Shown here one piece after another: positions 49,941 to 59,576 of a DNA stretch of 64,000 nt (position 1 is its first letter; each line of letters opens with the position of its first letter). Below the pieces are notes generated by a model, which was not told the origin of the DNA, ran no database searches, and saw nothing but the letters and a program-made list of their open reading frames with translations. The stretch is taken from NCBI GenBank assembly GCA_964655475.1, contig CAZZMO010000001.1, positions 186,001 through 250,000 on the forward strand. Direction: 5' to 3'. Made by a program: the position numbers and the translations under genes. The DNA comes from VGMA01 sp964655475 (lineage in GTDB: Bacteria; Chlamydiota; Chlamydiia; Chlamydiales; VGMA01).

Positions 49941-49969
49941 TTGACAACTCATTCTTTGAATCCTAGACT
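49941..49969 (+). promoter_or_regulatory. Predicted promoter of the toxin-like gene
   Basis: TTGACA (49941-49946) is a perfect -35 box and TAGACT (49964-49969) a fair -10 box with 17-base spacing. The transcript would begin near 49976, which excludes the TTG at 49969 as the start and supports the ATG at 50026. Confidence 0.6.
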
Positions 49970-50025
49970 TGCTTAAGCAAGCCACAAATCAAACGGTGAA
50001 CTGCGTGCTTAAATTTAAAGTCTTC

Positions 50026-51965
50026 ATGTCCTCAGTGTTGCTGATTACCACACCAATTATGCTTGTATACCCTCAAAATACTTTACCTCAGCTCATTTTT
50101 CAAGGACAGAAATTCAACTGTGAAGAACGAAGGTTGGAAAAAGATTACACCTTGTCCTATGACGATATACTATGTTTTCTTAATGAAATTGAATCAGGTG
50201 AATTAGAGAAAAAGTGTACTGCTGAAGAACTAAAGAAGGTTAAACATTTTATCGCTTTTTTAGCAAAGGAAGGAGCTCTTCCTGACAACTCTGAAGAAAA
50301 TTTGTCTCTAAATATTGATATTGAATATCTTCTAAATGGAGATGACAATCTTTATGAAGATGCTATTTCTTTTGTAACTCCCGGTGAATATCAATACCTG
50401 ATTATTCCTGCTGTGCTTCATGGGCAAGGCGAACTCGTTTTTTGTAAAATTGGGTACAACAAGAATGGAATCACGTCAAAAAATTCGCGAAGAAACATAA
50501 AAGGGGCCTTATTATTGGAGCTGCTGTGGTTGTTGCAGCAGCTGTCGTGGTTGTGGCTGTAGCGGCTTCTTCAACGGCAGCTGTAGCAGTAGTGGCAGGT
50601 ACAGCTGGTGTGGCTGGGGCTGGAGTACCTTCTGACAGTAATACATTAGACAAAAAGGAACACAAAGAGAGCACTGTTTCAGCTACTATTCCAACTAGTG
50701 ATGGAACAGCTCATGAAACCGTTAATCTCAAATCAACTATTAATAATCAGATTACTGTCTTTAAGGAAAATATCGTACAGCAGCAATTTTTTCAGCCGAT
50801 AAGTCTTACAACAGAAAAGCAATATCTCTCATGGCAGGAGAATGGAAGGACATTAGGCTCTCTTTTTGCGCATAATAGTTTTAAGAATCTTCAGGATCAA
50901 ATCCCTTATTATCCGGAGTTAATTCAAGAAGCAGAGGAGATAAATTCGAAGTACACTTCCTCTATCTATGGGGAGAACAATAGCGTTTCAGTTGGGCACC
51001 CAGAGATTGATCGAAAATTTTCAACTGATTTCACACACTTATACGAGCGACCAAGTCAAGAAGCTGATTTTATCAATCTTTGTTATCAAGTGCGAGGGGA
51101 GAGTGCATTAGCCCAGGGATATTATGACCAAGCTGTTCAAGATTTTGAAAAAGCTATAGAGCTCAATCCAACAAATCCCATCCCGTACCTTGAGAGGGGA
51201 GTCGCTAACTTTAGTTTAGGAAAATACGACCTTTCATTAGCAGATTATCAACAATTTAGTTCTCAAGTCCAATCAACACATCCACTATTAATCACTGACT
51301 TTAGTTTAGGCTTTGTAAAAGGGGTCCCCAAAGGAATTTATGAATCAGGACGAGGGATTTTTATGTTTGTTTCTGATGTGGTTGCCCATCCGATTCAAAC
51401 AGGGCAACAAATCTATGAAGCTTTCACATTTCTCAGTAATTTAGTTCAATCTGGAGAGTGGGGGGAATTAGGTGAAGTTCTAGCCCCAGAAATTCATCAA
51501 CTTGTTAATAAATGGGATACTATTTCTTTAGATAGGCGTGGAGAACTGGCTGGATATGTCTTTGGGAAATATGGAGCTGATATTCTTCTCCCAGGCGCCT
51601 TAGCAAAGGCCACAGCAAAAGGGCTAAAGGGGACACAAGAATTAAGTGTAGCCTATAGAGGTCTTAAAACAGCTGAACAAACTTTTCTCCTTGAATCAGC
51701 TGCAGGATTGGAAAGTACGGCAAAAATTTCAGAAATCGTTCAACTAGAAAAGAGAATCTCCGAATGGTTAGGAGAGGGGACTAAATTTATTAAAAATGAA
51801 GCAGGAGATCCTGTCTTTCTTTCTAAAGATGGGAAAAGGTGCATAAGGTTCGATTTTAATAATACAAAACCTCATAATAATCCACACGTTCATGTAGAAA
51901 TTAAAGTCGATGGTAAATGGGTAAAATCTGGACAAATTTACCCAACGGATGTTCCACACAATTAG
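50026..51965 (+). pseudogene. TPR and toxin-domain protein split by a -1 frameshift
   Basis: One protein of about 646 residues is encoded in two frames. The first frame (from ATG 50026) reads through QNTLPQLIFQGQKFNC to ELVFCK, then loses sense. The second frame is open from 50448 and continues as NWVQQEWNHVKKFAKKHKRG and a long hydrophobic Ala/Val run. Reading tgt-aaa, then stepping back one base at AAAA (50446-50449), joins both without a stop, as if one A were lost. The downstream part has a Tyr/Ala TPR-like repeat (QGYYDQAVQDFEKAIELNP, about 140 residues after the hydrophobic run) and a C-terminal domain ending DFNNTKPHNNPHVHVEIKVD and YPTDVPHN, resembling polymorphic-toxin tips. The next gene is a probable immunity protein. 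Decayed gene, sequence error and recoding are all possible. Confidence 0.7.
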
Positions 51966-51974
51966 GTTAAATCT

Positions 51975-52223
51975 ATGAGAATTTATGACGAAGATACAGA
52001 TAAACGAATAAGTAAAGTGATCCTTTATTTAACTCCTGATGAGGCACAAGAATTGAAAGATTCGCTTGAATTAATCATAAATAATCATGAAAAGCATCAT
52101 CATGAACACATTCCTGATAGAGAAGATGATTTTAAAAGAGAAATTACTGTCTGCATATACAGAAAAGATAATCTATTAAGTTTTGATGAGCGTTCTAGAA
52201 GACTTATTCTAAACGATGAATGA
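51975..52223 (+). CDS. Probable immunity protein, 82 aa
   Basis: The small acidic protein (MRIYDEDTDKRISKVILYLT, central ELIINNHEKHHHEH) starts nine bases after the toxin-like gene stop, and the size and position fit a dedicated immunity protein of a polymorphic toxin. It is separated from the phosphodiesterase gene by 85 bases. No family is recognised, so the role is inferred from position only. Its composition is AT-rich like that of the toxin gene. Confidence 0.6.
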   Translation: MRIYDEDTDKRISKVILYLTPDEAQELKDSLELIINNHEKHHHEHIPDREDDFKREITVCIYRKDNLLSFDERSRRLILNDE

Positions 52224-52308
52224 CTAGAGACAATTTTGTCTATGAGACTATTCCACTATTTTAGCGTCGTAAACAAGATAGGGTTATTCTCCATTGCATG
52301 TGAAAGCT

Positions 52309-53301
52309 CTAAAGCAGCAATTTGTCAGCTTGATTGGGGAAGAGAAACTCAACGCCGTAGATGTTGGCAGCTTCTAGTTCGGTTCTGATGGTATCGACAG
52401 GGGATATGCCTTTGAGAGGGGGAGTTTTGATGTGAGTGATAAGTACTTTTAACCCTTTGAGTGCTTTTTTGGGCTCTTTGGGATTGACTAGAGCGGCTAA
52501 TTTTCTCAGTTCGTCGATGATGAACTTAGGATTGAGGTGTCCAAATAGCTCGTGATCATCAGTGTGATCGGTGAAGGAACATTCTAAAAAGATCCCGTGG
52601 AGCTTATTTTTTTGGATGAGAGGAGCGACTCTCTTCCAGACTGTTTCCATTCTCTTTTTCGGTTCAAGGGCATCGGGGGCTGTATCTCCAAAGTAGAGGA
52701 TGTAAGAGCCTCTATGTTGGATGAGAAAAGCGGTCGAAATGTAGCTTTCAGGGTGGCTCAGTGGAAAGGTTTCTACTTGCATGTTGAGCTCAGGGATGTT
52801 GAGCATCTTGCCTGGTTTGAGACGTGTATATTGATAGAGATGGAGGCGTGGTTCTACCCCTTCATTGCCAAAGTTAGGCCAAATTTTTCGATTGAAGAGA
52901 TCATCTCTGATGAAATCGATTGTGGGATCGAGACCATAAATCGGTTTTGGTTTGTCGATAGGGGAATTCATCACAAGACCTGCCACATGATCGAGATGTG
53001 CATGGGAGATGAGATATCCTTTGACGTGATCTCTAAGAATTTCTCCTTCAAGAAGCCAAGGGCTTTCTGGATCGATGGAAATATCGGAAAAATGCCCCTT
53101 TTCAGCAGCTTTTTGAATGCCGCTGAGGAGTGTCCCTGCGTCGATGGAGATGAATTTTGAAGAGTCGATAGCTCCTACGAGATATCCTGAACAGTCAGAT
53201 TCAGATGGACCTCCGCGAGAGCCAAGGACGATGACTTTAAACGCTTCTTCAGCGAAAAGTAAAAACGGGCAGAGGAGAAATAGTGGAATTAATTTGGACA
53301 T
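52309..53301 (-). CDS. Exported class II 3',5'-cyclic-nucleotide phosphodiesterase
   Basis: The 330-residue protein has a signal peptide (MSKLIPLFLLCPFLLFAEE) and the metallo-beta-lactamase fold with HxHxDH as SHAHLDH (H100, H102, D104, H105), LILYFGDT-like SYILYFGDTAPDA and ITHIKTPP, which match class II cAMP phosphodiesterases (Vibrio CpdP, yeast Pde1). It would hydrolyse cAMP or cGMP in the periplasm or outside the cell. It overlaps the outer-membrane factor gene by 13 bases and so is the last gene of the RND operon. Its 3' end is duplicated at 49865. Confidence 0.88.
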   Translation of the reverse strand: MSKLIPLFLLCPFLLFAEEAFKVIVLGSRGGPSESDCSGYLVGAIDSSKFISIDAGTLLSGIQKAAEKGHFSDISIDPESPWLLEGEILRDHVKGYLISHAHLDHVAGLVMNSPIDKPKPIYGLDPTIDFIRDDLFNRKIWPNFGNEGVEPRLHLYQYTRLKPGKMLNIPELNMQVETFPLSHPESYISTAFLIQHRGSYILYFGDTAPDALEPKKRMETVWKRVAPLIQKNKLHGIFLECSFTDHTDDHELFGHLNPKFIIDELRKLAALVNPKEPKKALKGLKVLITHIKTPPLKGISPVDTIRTELEAANIYGVEFLFPNQADKLLL

Positions 53302-54719
53302 CTTTTTTTATCGGCCTCGACTACCCAACCCCCTCCCAGGGCTTTATAAATGTTGATCAAGGTTAAGAAACTATACCCTTGAGACTCTGCATAATCGAGT
53401 TCTGCAGAAAAAAACTTCCGCTCCGCATCAAGAAAGGTAAGATAATCTGTAAGACCATCTTGGTAACGAAGGCCAGCGAGGTGTAAATACTGCGCTAGGG
53501 TTTGTACCCGATCTTTTTGGAGCTTTTCTTGCTCTACAGCAATTTTATGAGAGATCATCGCATCATTGACTTCTTTGACAGCGTTAATGATGGCAGATTG
53601 ATACTGGTGAAGGAGGACCTCTTTTTGGGCCTGTGCTTGTTTTAAATTCCCCGTGAGCTGTCCACCTGTGAAGATCTCTTGGAGTATAGTATATCCATAA
53701 TCCCATATAGTAGAAGAACTTTTAAAGAAATCACTGAGCTGAGAGCTTCCAGTTCCGAGTGAGCCAGCGAGGTTGATCTGTGGGAAGAAGTTCGCTCTTG
53801 CCACACCAATGTTTGCATTTGCTGCCATGAGATTATCTTCAGCTGCCATGATATCAGGTCGCTGATTTAAGAGATCGCTCGGAAGATAAGTGGGAACAGA
53901 AACAGGTAAGATTAGTTCGCTAAGGGTTTTACCTCGCTGAATTTCACCCGATGTCTTTCCAAGTAAGCTGATGAGGAGATCTTCTTGCTGAGCGAGGGCA
54001 ATTTTCAACTGGTAGAGAATGACTGCAGATTCTTCCAACTCTGACTCTGCCTGCTCGACTTGAATTTCAGAAGTGAGCCCTAGCTCAAAGCGGATTTTTG
54101 CAATCCGATAAGACTCTTCTCTTGTATTTAGTGTCGCTTTTGTGATGGAAATTTGTTCGTCAAGCTGCAAAATATCGATGTAACAACTCGCAACAGCGGT
54201 AACGAGAGTTAAAACGACTGTGCGTCTGTTTTGAATCGAGCTGAGGAGTTCAGCTAAAGCAGATGCCGCCATACTTCTCACTTTCCCCCAAAAGTCTAGG
54301 TAGTAGCTTCCATTCAATAGGAGGGAAAAGGTGTTGAAACGATTAGATACAGAGCCAATACTCGGAAATTCATCGATGGCTGTGATGAAAGGGTCTTGTG
54401 TTTGGGAGATCTGTTGACGGCTGCCATCAAATCCCAAGTTAATTTGCGGATAAAGTTGAGATTTAGCAATTTGAAGCTGAGCCATGTAGATGTTGACGTT
54501 ATTGATCGCCATCATGAGGTCTTGGTTGTTCGCTAACGCTTCTTGAATGTACCCATTGAGTACAGGATCTTCAAATTTTGCCCACCAGGCATCATTGGTG
54601 ATATCACCTACATCACTCGATGAAATACGCCAATCTGAAGGCATAGCAAGTTCTGGTCTTTCATATTTCGGATACATCGTACAGGCAGAAAGAAGAGTCA
54701 GTAATAGTAGCTTTTTCAT
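53289..54719 (-). CDS. RND efflux outer-membrane factor (OprM/NodT type)
   Basis: The 476-residue protein has a lipobox in LLLLTLLSAC (Cys near residue 12) and two repeats of the TolC-like outer membrane factor fold: LALNNQDLMMAIN-like ANNQDLMMAINNVNIYMAQL and later QRPDIMAAEDNLMAANANIGVARANFFPQINL, with periplasmic helices of heptad character. It forms the outer-membrane duct of the pump encoded upstream. GGAG lies before the ATG and only three bases separate it from the pump gene. The operon order is adaptor, pump, OMF, phosphodiesterase. Confidence 0.93.
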   Translation of the reverse strand: MKKLLLLTLLSACTMYPKYERPELAMPSDWRISSSDVGDITNDAWWAKFEDPVLNGYIQEALANNQDLMMAINNVNIYMAQLQIAKSQLYPQINLGFDGSRQQISQTQDPFITAIDEFPSIGSVSNRFNTFSLLLNGSYYLDFWGKVRSMAASALAELLSSIQNRRTVVLTLVTAVASCYIDILQLDEQISITKATLNTREESYRIAKIRFELGLTSEIQVEQAESELEESAVILYQLKIALAQQEDLLISLLGKTSGEIQRGKTLSELILPVSVPTYLPSDLLNQRPDIMAAEDNLMAANANIGVARANFFPQINLAGSLGTGSSQLSDFFKSSSTIWDYGYTILQEIFTGGQLTGNLKQAQAQKEVLLHQYQSAIINAVKEVNDAMISHKIAVEQEKLQKDRVQTLAQYLHLAGLRYQDGLTDYLTFLDAERKFFSAELDYAESQGYSFLTLINIYKALGGGWVVEADKKRCPN

Positions 54720-54722
54720 CGG

Positions 54723-57700
54723 TTATCTCCTTTTCCTCGAGGCTCGATAGAGCAGTGTGAAGAAGAAGGGGACAAAGAAGAGAGCGAGAATGGTTGCAGA
54801 GATCATCCCTCCCATGACACCAGTACCGACGGAATGGCGAGATGCAGCCCCAGCACCAGAGCTTGTTACTAGGGGAAGTACACCGAAAATGAAGGTCAAT
54901 GATGTCATCAAAATTGCTCGGAAGCGGAGCCTTGCCGCTTCTTTTGCTGCTTCGATGAGCCCATATCCCTCTTTATGTTTTAACACAGCAAACTCAACGA
55001 TCAAAATCGAGTTCTTGGCAGATAGTGCAATTAAAGTGACAAGTCCAATCTCAAAGTAGACATCGTTTGAAAGCCCTCTCATCCAGATAGCGATGAAGGC
55101 TCCAATCATTCCAAAGGGGATCGCCATGATCACAGCAAAGGGGAGGGACCATTTTTCATAGAGCGCCGCCAAGATCAAGAAGACAAGAAGTAGGCCTGCA
55201 AAAAGGATCAGTGATCCAGAGCCTTGTGTCGTGATCTCTTGATAGACTTCACCACTCCAATCGTAGCGCATATCAGAGGGGACCACTTGCTTTGCAATCT
55301 CTTCCATCGCTTGAATCGCCTGTCCTGATGTATAGCCAGGTCCAGGGCCTCCCATGATTTCAATAGCGGGGTAGTCGTTAAACCGGCTCACGACGTTTGG
55401 CCCTTTTGCTGGAGAGATGGTCATTAGAGACTTCAGAGGGACCATTTCGTTATGGGTCGAACGAACATAGACATTTCCCAAATCGGGGATTGTTTCTCTG
55501 TAGCTCGGATCTGCTTGAGCAATAACTTGGTAGACGCGGCCGAATTTGTTGAAGTTGTTGATGTAGACTGAACCGAGAAGTGTTTGTAGGGTTTGATAAA
55601 CCTCTCCTACAGAAAGTCCTAACGCTTTGGTCTTAAAGCGATCGAGATCGATATTGAATTGGAGATTATTGAACTGAGCGTTTGAATGGAGGTGAGCGAC
55701 TGCTGGATATTCTTTTGCTTTTTCCATAAAAGCTTCTAGTACAGCTTCTAGCGCCTCATCGCCACCATCTCCCATATTTTCGATCCAAAACTCAAATCCA
55801 CCCACTGTTCCTAGACCTTGAATCGCTGGAGGGTTTACGACGAATATAGTGGCATCTTGAATGGAAAGCATCTCTTGATTGAGCTGACGGATCACAGCTG
55901 GAGCTTGAAGGTTTGCCTCCTTTCTCACATCCCAATCTTTTAGCATGATGAAGTAAGTTGCGATGTTTGTGATGTCAATCGCAGTGATCAAGTTAAAGCC
56001 AGTGAGCTCTACGACACGCTCTACAGCGGGGTTTTTGAGGGCAAGTTCACTCAGCATATCCCCTACAGCATTTGTCCGGTCTAAGCTTGCTCCATCAGTC
56101 AATTGCGCAAAAGCAATCACATATCCTTGATCTTCATTGGGGACTAAACTTGTAGGAGTGGTCTTAAAGAAGTAGCCAACAAGGATAAGGGCAGCAGCAA
56201 AGAAAGAGAGACTGATGATCTTTCGGTTCATAAGCCAAGTGGCGACGACTAAGTATTTTTCTGTGAGATAGGTGAGCGCTTGATTGAAGTATGTCGCTAG
56301 TTTGTGCTCTTTTTCAGTAGGTTTCAAGAGAAGAGCTGCTAGTGCAGGACTTAAAGTAAGGGCGACAATTCCTGAGAAGACGACAGAAATGGCAATCGTC
56401 ATCGCAAACTGTTTGTATAAAGCTCCCGCGATCCCACCTAAGAAGGCAATTGGGACAAATACAGCGCAGAGGACAAATACGATCGCAATGATCGGTCCTG
56501 TAACCTCTTCCATCGCTTTAATGGCTGCATCTTCAGGAGATAGATTCCCTTTTCTGAGATTTCTCTCAACGTTTTCCACAACGACAATCGCATCATCGAC
56601 CACAATACCGACAGCGAGAACCATTCCGAAGAGAGTGAGGGTGTTGATCGAAAAGCCGAGGAGGTACATTCCTACAAATCCTCCAGAAATGGAGACAATC
56701 ATCGCTAAAACAGGGATGAGAGTAGCTCTTGTGGATTGTAGGAAAACAAACACAACGATCGCCACAAGAACAGCTGCCTGAAAGAGTGTCTTGATCACTT
56801 CTACAATCGAAAAATGGATGAATTTTGTGGTGTCGTAAGGAACAGTGTAAACAAGCCCTTCGGGGAAATTGTTAGAGAGGTGCTCCATCTCTTTATAGAT
56901 GGCATTTGCTACATTCAATGCGTTAGCGCCATATTCTTGATAAATGGCGAGAAGAATTGTAGGAACTCCATCTACGGCACCATCTACGGTATAACTTTGA
57001 GCGCCAAGAGTCACAGTAGCAATATCTTTTAGAAGTACAAAGGCGCCATTAAGTTCTGCCCTGATGATGATGTTTTCAAATTCTTCAGGGGTACTCAATC
57101 TTCCCCTAGTCTGCATCGGGACAGTGAGAACGACGGGATGAGCATTGGGAGCTTGTCCCATTTGTCCCACGCCATAGTCTGCGTTTTGCTCTTGAACTGC
57201 ATTGATGACATCATTTGTAGTAATTCCGAGCTGGGCCATGATATCAGGTCTTAGCCAAATTCTCATCGAGTAGTTTCTCTGGCCAATGACGGTGATGTTA
57301 CTGATTCCTGGTAAGAGCTCGAGAGCGTTGACCACTTCGATGTTGGCATAGTTACTGATGAATTCTTGATCGTAGCGACCAGAAGGGGACTGCATAGCAA
57401 CGACTAAAAGGATGCTCGGGGTTCTTTTATTGACGATGACCCCTTGTTGTTGAACAGAGCTCGGAAGTTGAGCAAGTGCCTGGCTTACAAGGTTTTGAAT
57501 GTTCACTTGATCGATGTCTGCATTGCTGTCCACATCAAAATAACATTGCAGCTGCATCATCCCTGAAGAAGAACTTTGAGAGTACATGTAGATCATGTCT
57601 TCAGCCCCGAGAATCTGCTGCTCTAAAGGAGAGGCAACATCATCCGCAATCGTTTGAGCGTTGGCCCCATTATAAGTGGCTGTCACCTGGATGAGGGGAG

Positions 57701-57818
57701 GGGTCATATTCGGGTATTGCTGGATGGGAAGAGCATGCATCGCGGCAAACCCGGCTAATGTGATGATGATCGAAATCACACCTGCAAAAATAGGATGTCG
57801 TATGAAAAACTTACTCAC
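54723..57818 (-). CDS. RND multidrug efflux pump (AcrB/MexB family)
   Basis: The 1031-residue inner-membrane pump shows the HAE1-type N-terminus (FFIRHPIFAGVISIIITLAG), 12 TM segments, two periplasmic domains and the TM4 proton-relay VGIVVDDAIVVVENVERN with the double Asp. The C-terminal half contains TLIALSAKNSILIVEFA. It exports drugs or other hydrophobic compounds using proton motive force. It overlaps the adaptor gene by eight bases. Such pumps are lacking in the small pathogenic chlamydiae as far as I recall, and an environmental host range may explain it. Confidence 0.95.
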   Translation of the reverse strand: MSKFFIRHPIFAGVISIIITLAGFAAMHALPIQQYPNMTPPLIQVTATYNGANAQTIADDVASPLEQQILGAEDMIYMYSQSSSSGMMQLQCYFDVDSNADIDQVNIQNLVSQALAQLPSSVQQQGVIVNKRTPSILLVVAMQSPSGRYDQEFISNYANIEVVNALELLPGISNITVIGQRNYSMRIWLRPDIMAQLGITTNDVINAVQEQNADYGVGQMGQAPNAHPVVLTVPMQTRGRLSTPEEFENIIIRAELNGAFVLLKDIATVTLGAQSYTVDGAVDGVPTILLAIYQEYGANALNVANAIYKEMEHLSNNFPEGLVYTVPYDTTKFIHFSIVEVIKTLFQAAVLVAIVVFVFLQSTRATLIPVLAMIVSISGGFVGMYLLGFSINTLTLFGMVLAVGIVVDDAIVVVENVERNLRKGNLSPEDAAIKAMEEVTGPIIAIVFVLCAVFVPIAFLGGIAGALYKQFAMTIAISVVFSGIVALTLSPALAALLLKPTEKEHKLATYFNQALTYLTEKYLVVATWLMNRKIISLSFFAAALILVGYFFKTTPTSLVPNEDQGYVIAFAQLTDGASLDRTNAVGDMLSELALKNPAVERVVELTGFNLITAIDITNIATYFIMLKDWDVRKEANLQAPAVIRQLNQEMLSIQDATIFVVNPPAIQGLGTVGGFEFWIENMGDGGDEALEAVLEAFMEKAKEYPAVAHLHSNAQFNNLQFNIDLDRFKTKALGLSVGEVYQTLQTLLGSVYINNFNKFGRVYQVIAQADPSYRETIPDLGNVYVRSTHNEMVPLKSLMTISPAKGPNVVSRFNDYPAIEIMGGPGPGYTSGQAIQAMEEIAKQVVPSDMRYDWSGEVYQEITTQGSGSLILFAGLLLVFLILAALYEKWSLPFAVIMAIPFGMIGAFIAIWMRGLSNDVYFEIGLVTLIALSAKNSILIVEFAVLKHKEGYGLIEAAKEAARLRFRAILMTSLTFIFGVLPLVTSSGAGAASRHSVGTGVMGGMISATILALFFVPFFFTLLYRASRKRR

Positions 57819-58959
57819 AAGCTTTTACCTTCCGCTCTTCAATCTGAGGGAGTGGGGGCAACCATTGATCAATTTTCACTTTCGCATGGTTCATGACTCG
57901 GCTCACCCCTTTGCCAATCACTACATCACCTGGCTCAAGGCCTGAATCGATGATCCAGTAATCGTAATACCAATCTCCTGTTTGGACAGGGCGAATTTCT
58001 GCTGTTCCATCTTTGCCAATGACAAAGACAAAGGTTCCATTTTGTCCCATCATTACAGCCTGCTGTGGTACGAGAAGGGCATCTGGTCTGATCGCCCCTT
58101 TGACCACTGCTTTGACGAAAAGGCCAGGTCTCAGAGTCCCTTTTGGATTGGGAACTACAGAGCGAACTAGCATCGTTCCTGTATTTTGTTCAATCGCAGG
58201 GGAGAGGAAGTCGATGAACCCTTTATAGGGCATAACAGTTCCATCAGCTAAGATGATCTCTATTTCAAATTCGTGATTTGCGGGGAAAATAAGCCTTTGA
58301 CCGCAGATCTGCCTTTGAGCTTTTAAGATGTCGTTATCGGAAACGCTAAAGTTCACCCATATAGGGTCAATGACATAAAGGTAGGCGAGGAGACTGTCGG
58401 GGCCAGGGGAGATGAGGGCCCCTTCCCGAAAGACTGCTTTACCCACCATCCCTGCAACAGGGGCGGTAATTTCTGTATAGCTGAGTTCCACTTCCGCTTT
58501 TTCGACAGCAGCAGAGGCAGTCATGACATCTGCAACAGCCGCGAGTTCATTCGCGATTGCATCGTCGAAATCCTTTTGACTCACAGCGTTTTGTGTATAG
58601 AGGGGTACCATCCGGTTTTTCGATTGCTGAGCGCGCCAGAGGAGGGCTTCTTTCTGCGCAAGTTCCCCCTTCTTTTCATTTAAGGTGTCAATGTATTGCC
58701 GTTGGTCGAGAACAAAGAGGAGCTTGTCTTTATCGACCATGCTTCCCTCTTTATAGAGAATTGCTTCTAGGTATCCTTCGACCCTCGCTCTTAGTTCAAC
58801 AATATGAGAGCTTTCCACAACAGCGACAAATTCGAAGTCTGCGGGAACGGTTTGAGGTTCCACTTTAATTGCAGAAACGGGTACCCCAGAAAATTCTGGG
58901 GGAGCCTTTTTGCTGCACGCAACAGCAAGAAGAAAGAAAATAGGTAGATATTTTTTCAT
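57811..58959 (-). CDS. RND periplasmic adaptor lipoprotein (AcrA/MexA family)
   Basis: The 382-residue protein begins MKKYLPIFFLLAVACSKKAPPEF with a lipobox, then a barrel-sandwich domain (VELRARVEGYLEAILYKEGSMVDK), an alpha-hairpin (QKEALLWRAQQSKNRMVPLYTQNAVSQKDFDDAIANE), and ITAPVAGMVGKAVFREGALI. It joins pump and OMF. GAGG lies before the ATG. First gene of the efflux operon; the promoter must lie in the 35-base gap shared with the divergent DUF1543 gene or within it. Confidence 0.93.
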   Translation of the reverse strand: MKKYLPIFFLLAVACSKKAPPEFSGVPVSAIKVEPQTVPADFEFVAVVESSHIVELRARVEGYLEAILYKEGSMVDKDKLLFVLDQRQYIDTLNEKKGELAQKEALLWRAQQSKNRMVPLYTQNAVSQKDFDDAIANELAAVADVMTASAAVEKAEVELSYTEITAPVAGMVGKAVFREGALISPGPDSLLAYLYVIDPIWVNFSVSDNDILKAQRQICGQRLIFPANHEFEIEIILADGTVMPYKGFIDFLSPAIEQNTGTMLVRSVVPNPKGTLRPGLFVKAVVKGAIRPDALLVPQQAVMMGQNGTFVFVIGKDGTAEIRPVQTGDWYYDYWIIDSGLEPGDVVIGKGVSRVMNHAKVKIDQWLPPLPQIEERKVKACE

Positions 58960-58994
58960 GACCTCGAAATATCACAATGTGATAATTTGTGCCC

Positions 58995-59489
58995 ATGAAA
59001 TTATTTGCCCTGTATGTGGGGGGAAGAGCCCCTCAAAGCAATATTGAAGTGCACGACGTGATTTTTTGCGTTGCCTCCTCTTTAGAGGATACTGACGAGA
59101 TCATCCAGAAGAAGTGGTGGGGAGTCCCTGAAAGAGTCCATGTTGATGCCTTTATTGAATTGACTCATATTGACGGATATGCGATTCATTTGACTGAGGA
59201 GCTGAGTGAAGAGAGATTTAAATTATTTTTTGTTAACTATGGGGGATACTCTAAAAATCCTTTCGGCGAAATGCATGAAAGTGGTTTTTTTGTAGCCCAA
59301 GAGGTTAGTGAAGCGATTAGAAGGGGAAGGGAAAGCCTCTGTGGGGGGCTCTACCAACAGCATCTAGATGACTGTATAGAAATTGAAGAGGTGGATGGAT
59401 ATTATGTCAGCTTAGTTCCTGATTTAGAGTCTCCTTCTTCGTCTGTCGTCTCAGGTTATCGTTCAATCAATTTTTTATCTTGCATATAA
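58995..59489 (+). CDS. DUF1543 protein
   Basis: The 164-residue product starts MKLFALYVGGRAPQSNIEVHDVIFCV and contains W-GVPERVHVDAFIELTHIDGY, the DUF1543 signature, and a second half repeating the same kind of fold. The family is of unknown function. The ATG at 58995 is preferred to a GTG at 58989. It is divergent from the efflux operon. Confidence 0.88.
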   Translation: MKLFALYVGGRAPQSNIEVHDVIFCVASSLEDTDEIIQKKWWGVPERVHVDAFIELTHIDGYAIHLTEELSEERFKLFFVNYGGYSKNPFGEMHESGFFVAQEVSEAIRRGRESLCGGLYQQHLDDCIEIEEVDGYYVSLVPDLESPSSSVVSGYRSINFLSCI

Positions 59490-59517
59490 TCAGCTTTTAA
59501 AATTACAGTATAGGCCA

Positions 59518-59544
59518 AGTTTAGAAGACATTGGCTTCTAAGCT
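59518..59544 (+). promoter_or_regulatory. Leader hairpin of the RRM gene
   Basis: AGTTTAGAAG (59518-59527) pairs with CTTCTAAGCT (59535-59544) with one G-T pair, around a 7-base loop, 32 bases before the start codon. It has no T-run. It could be a site for autoregulation by the RNA-binding protein it precedes. Confidence 0.45.
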
Positions 59545-59576
59545 GTGTTATAGGAATTATTAAAAGAGAAGTGTAT

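Noticed and set aside
50471..50674. A minus-strand Ala/Thr-rich frame over the toxin gene
   Set aside because: It is the reverse of the Ala/Val-rich hydrophobic run (GCT/GTT codons) and has no independent support.
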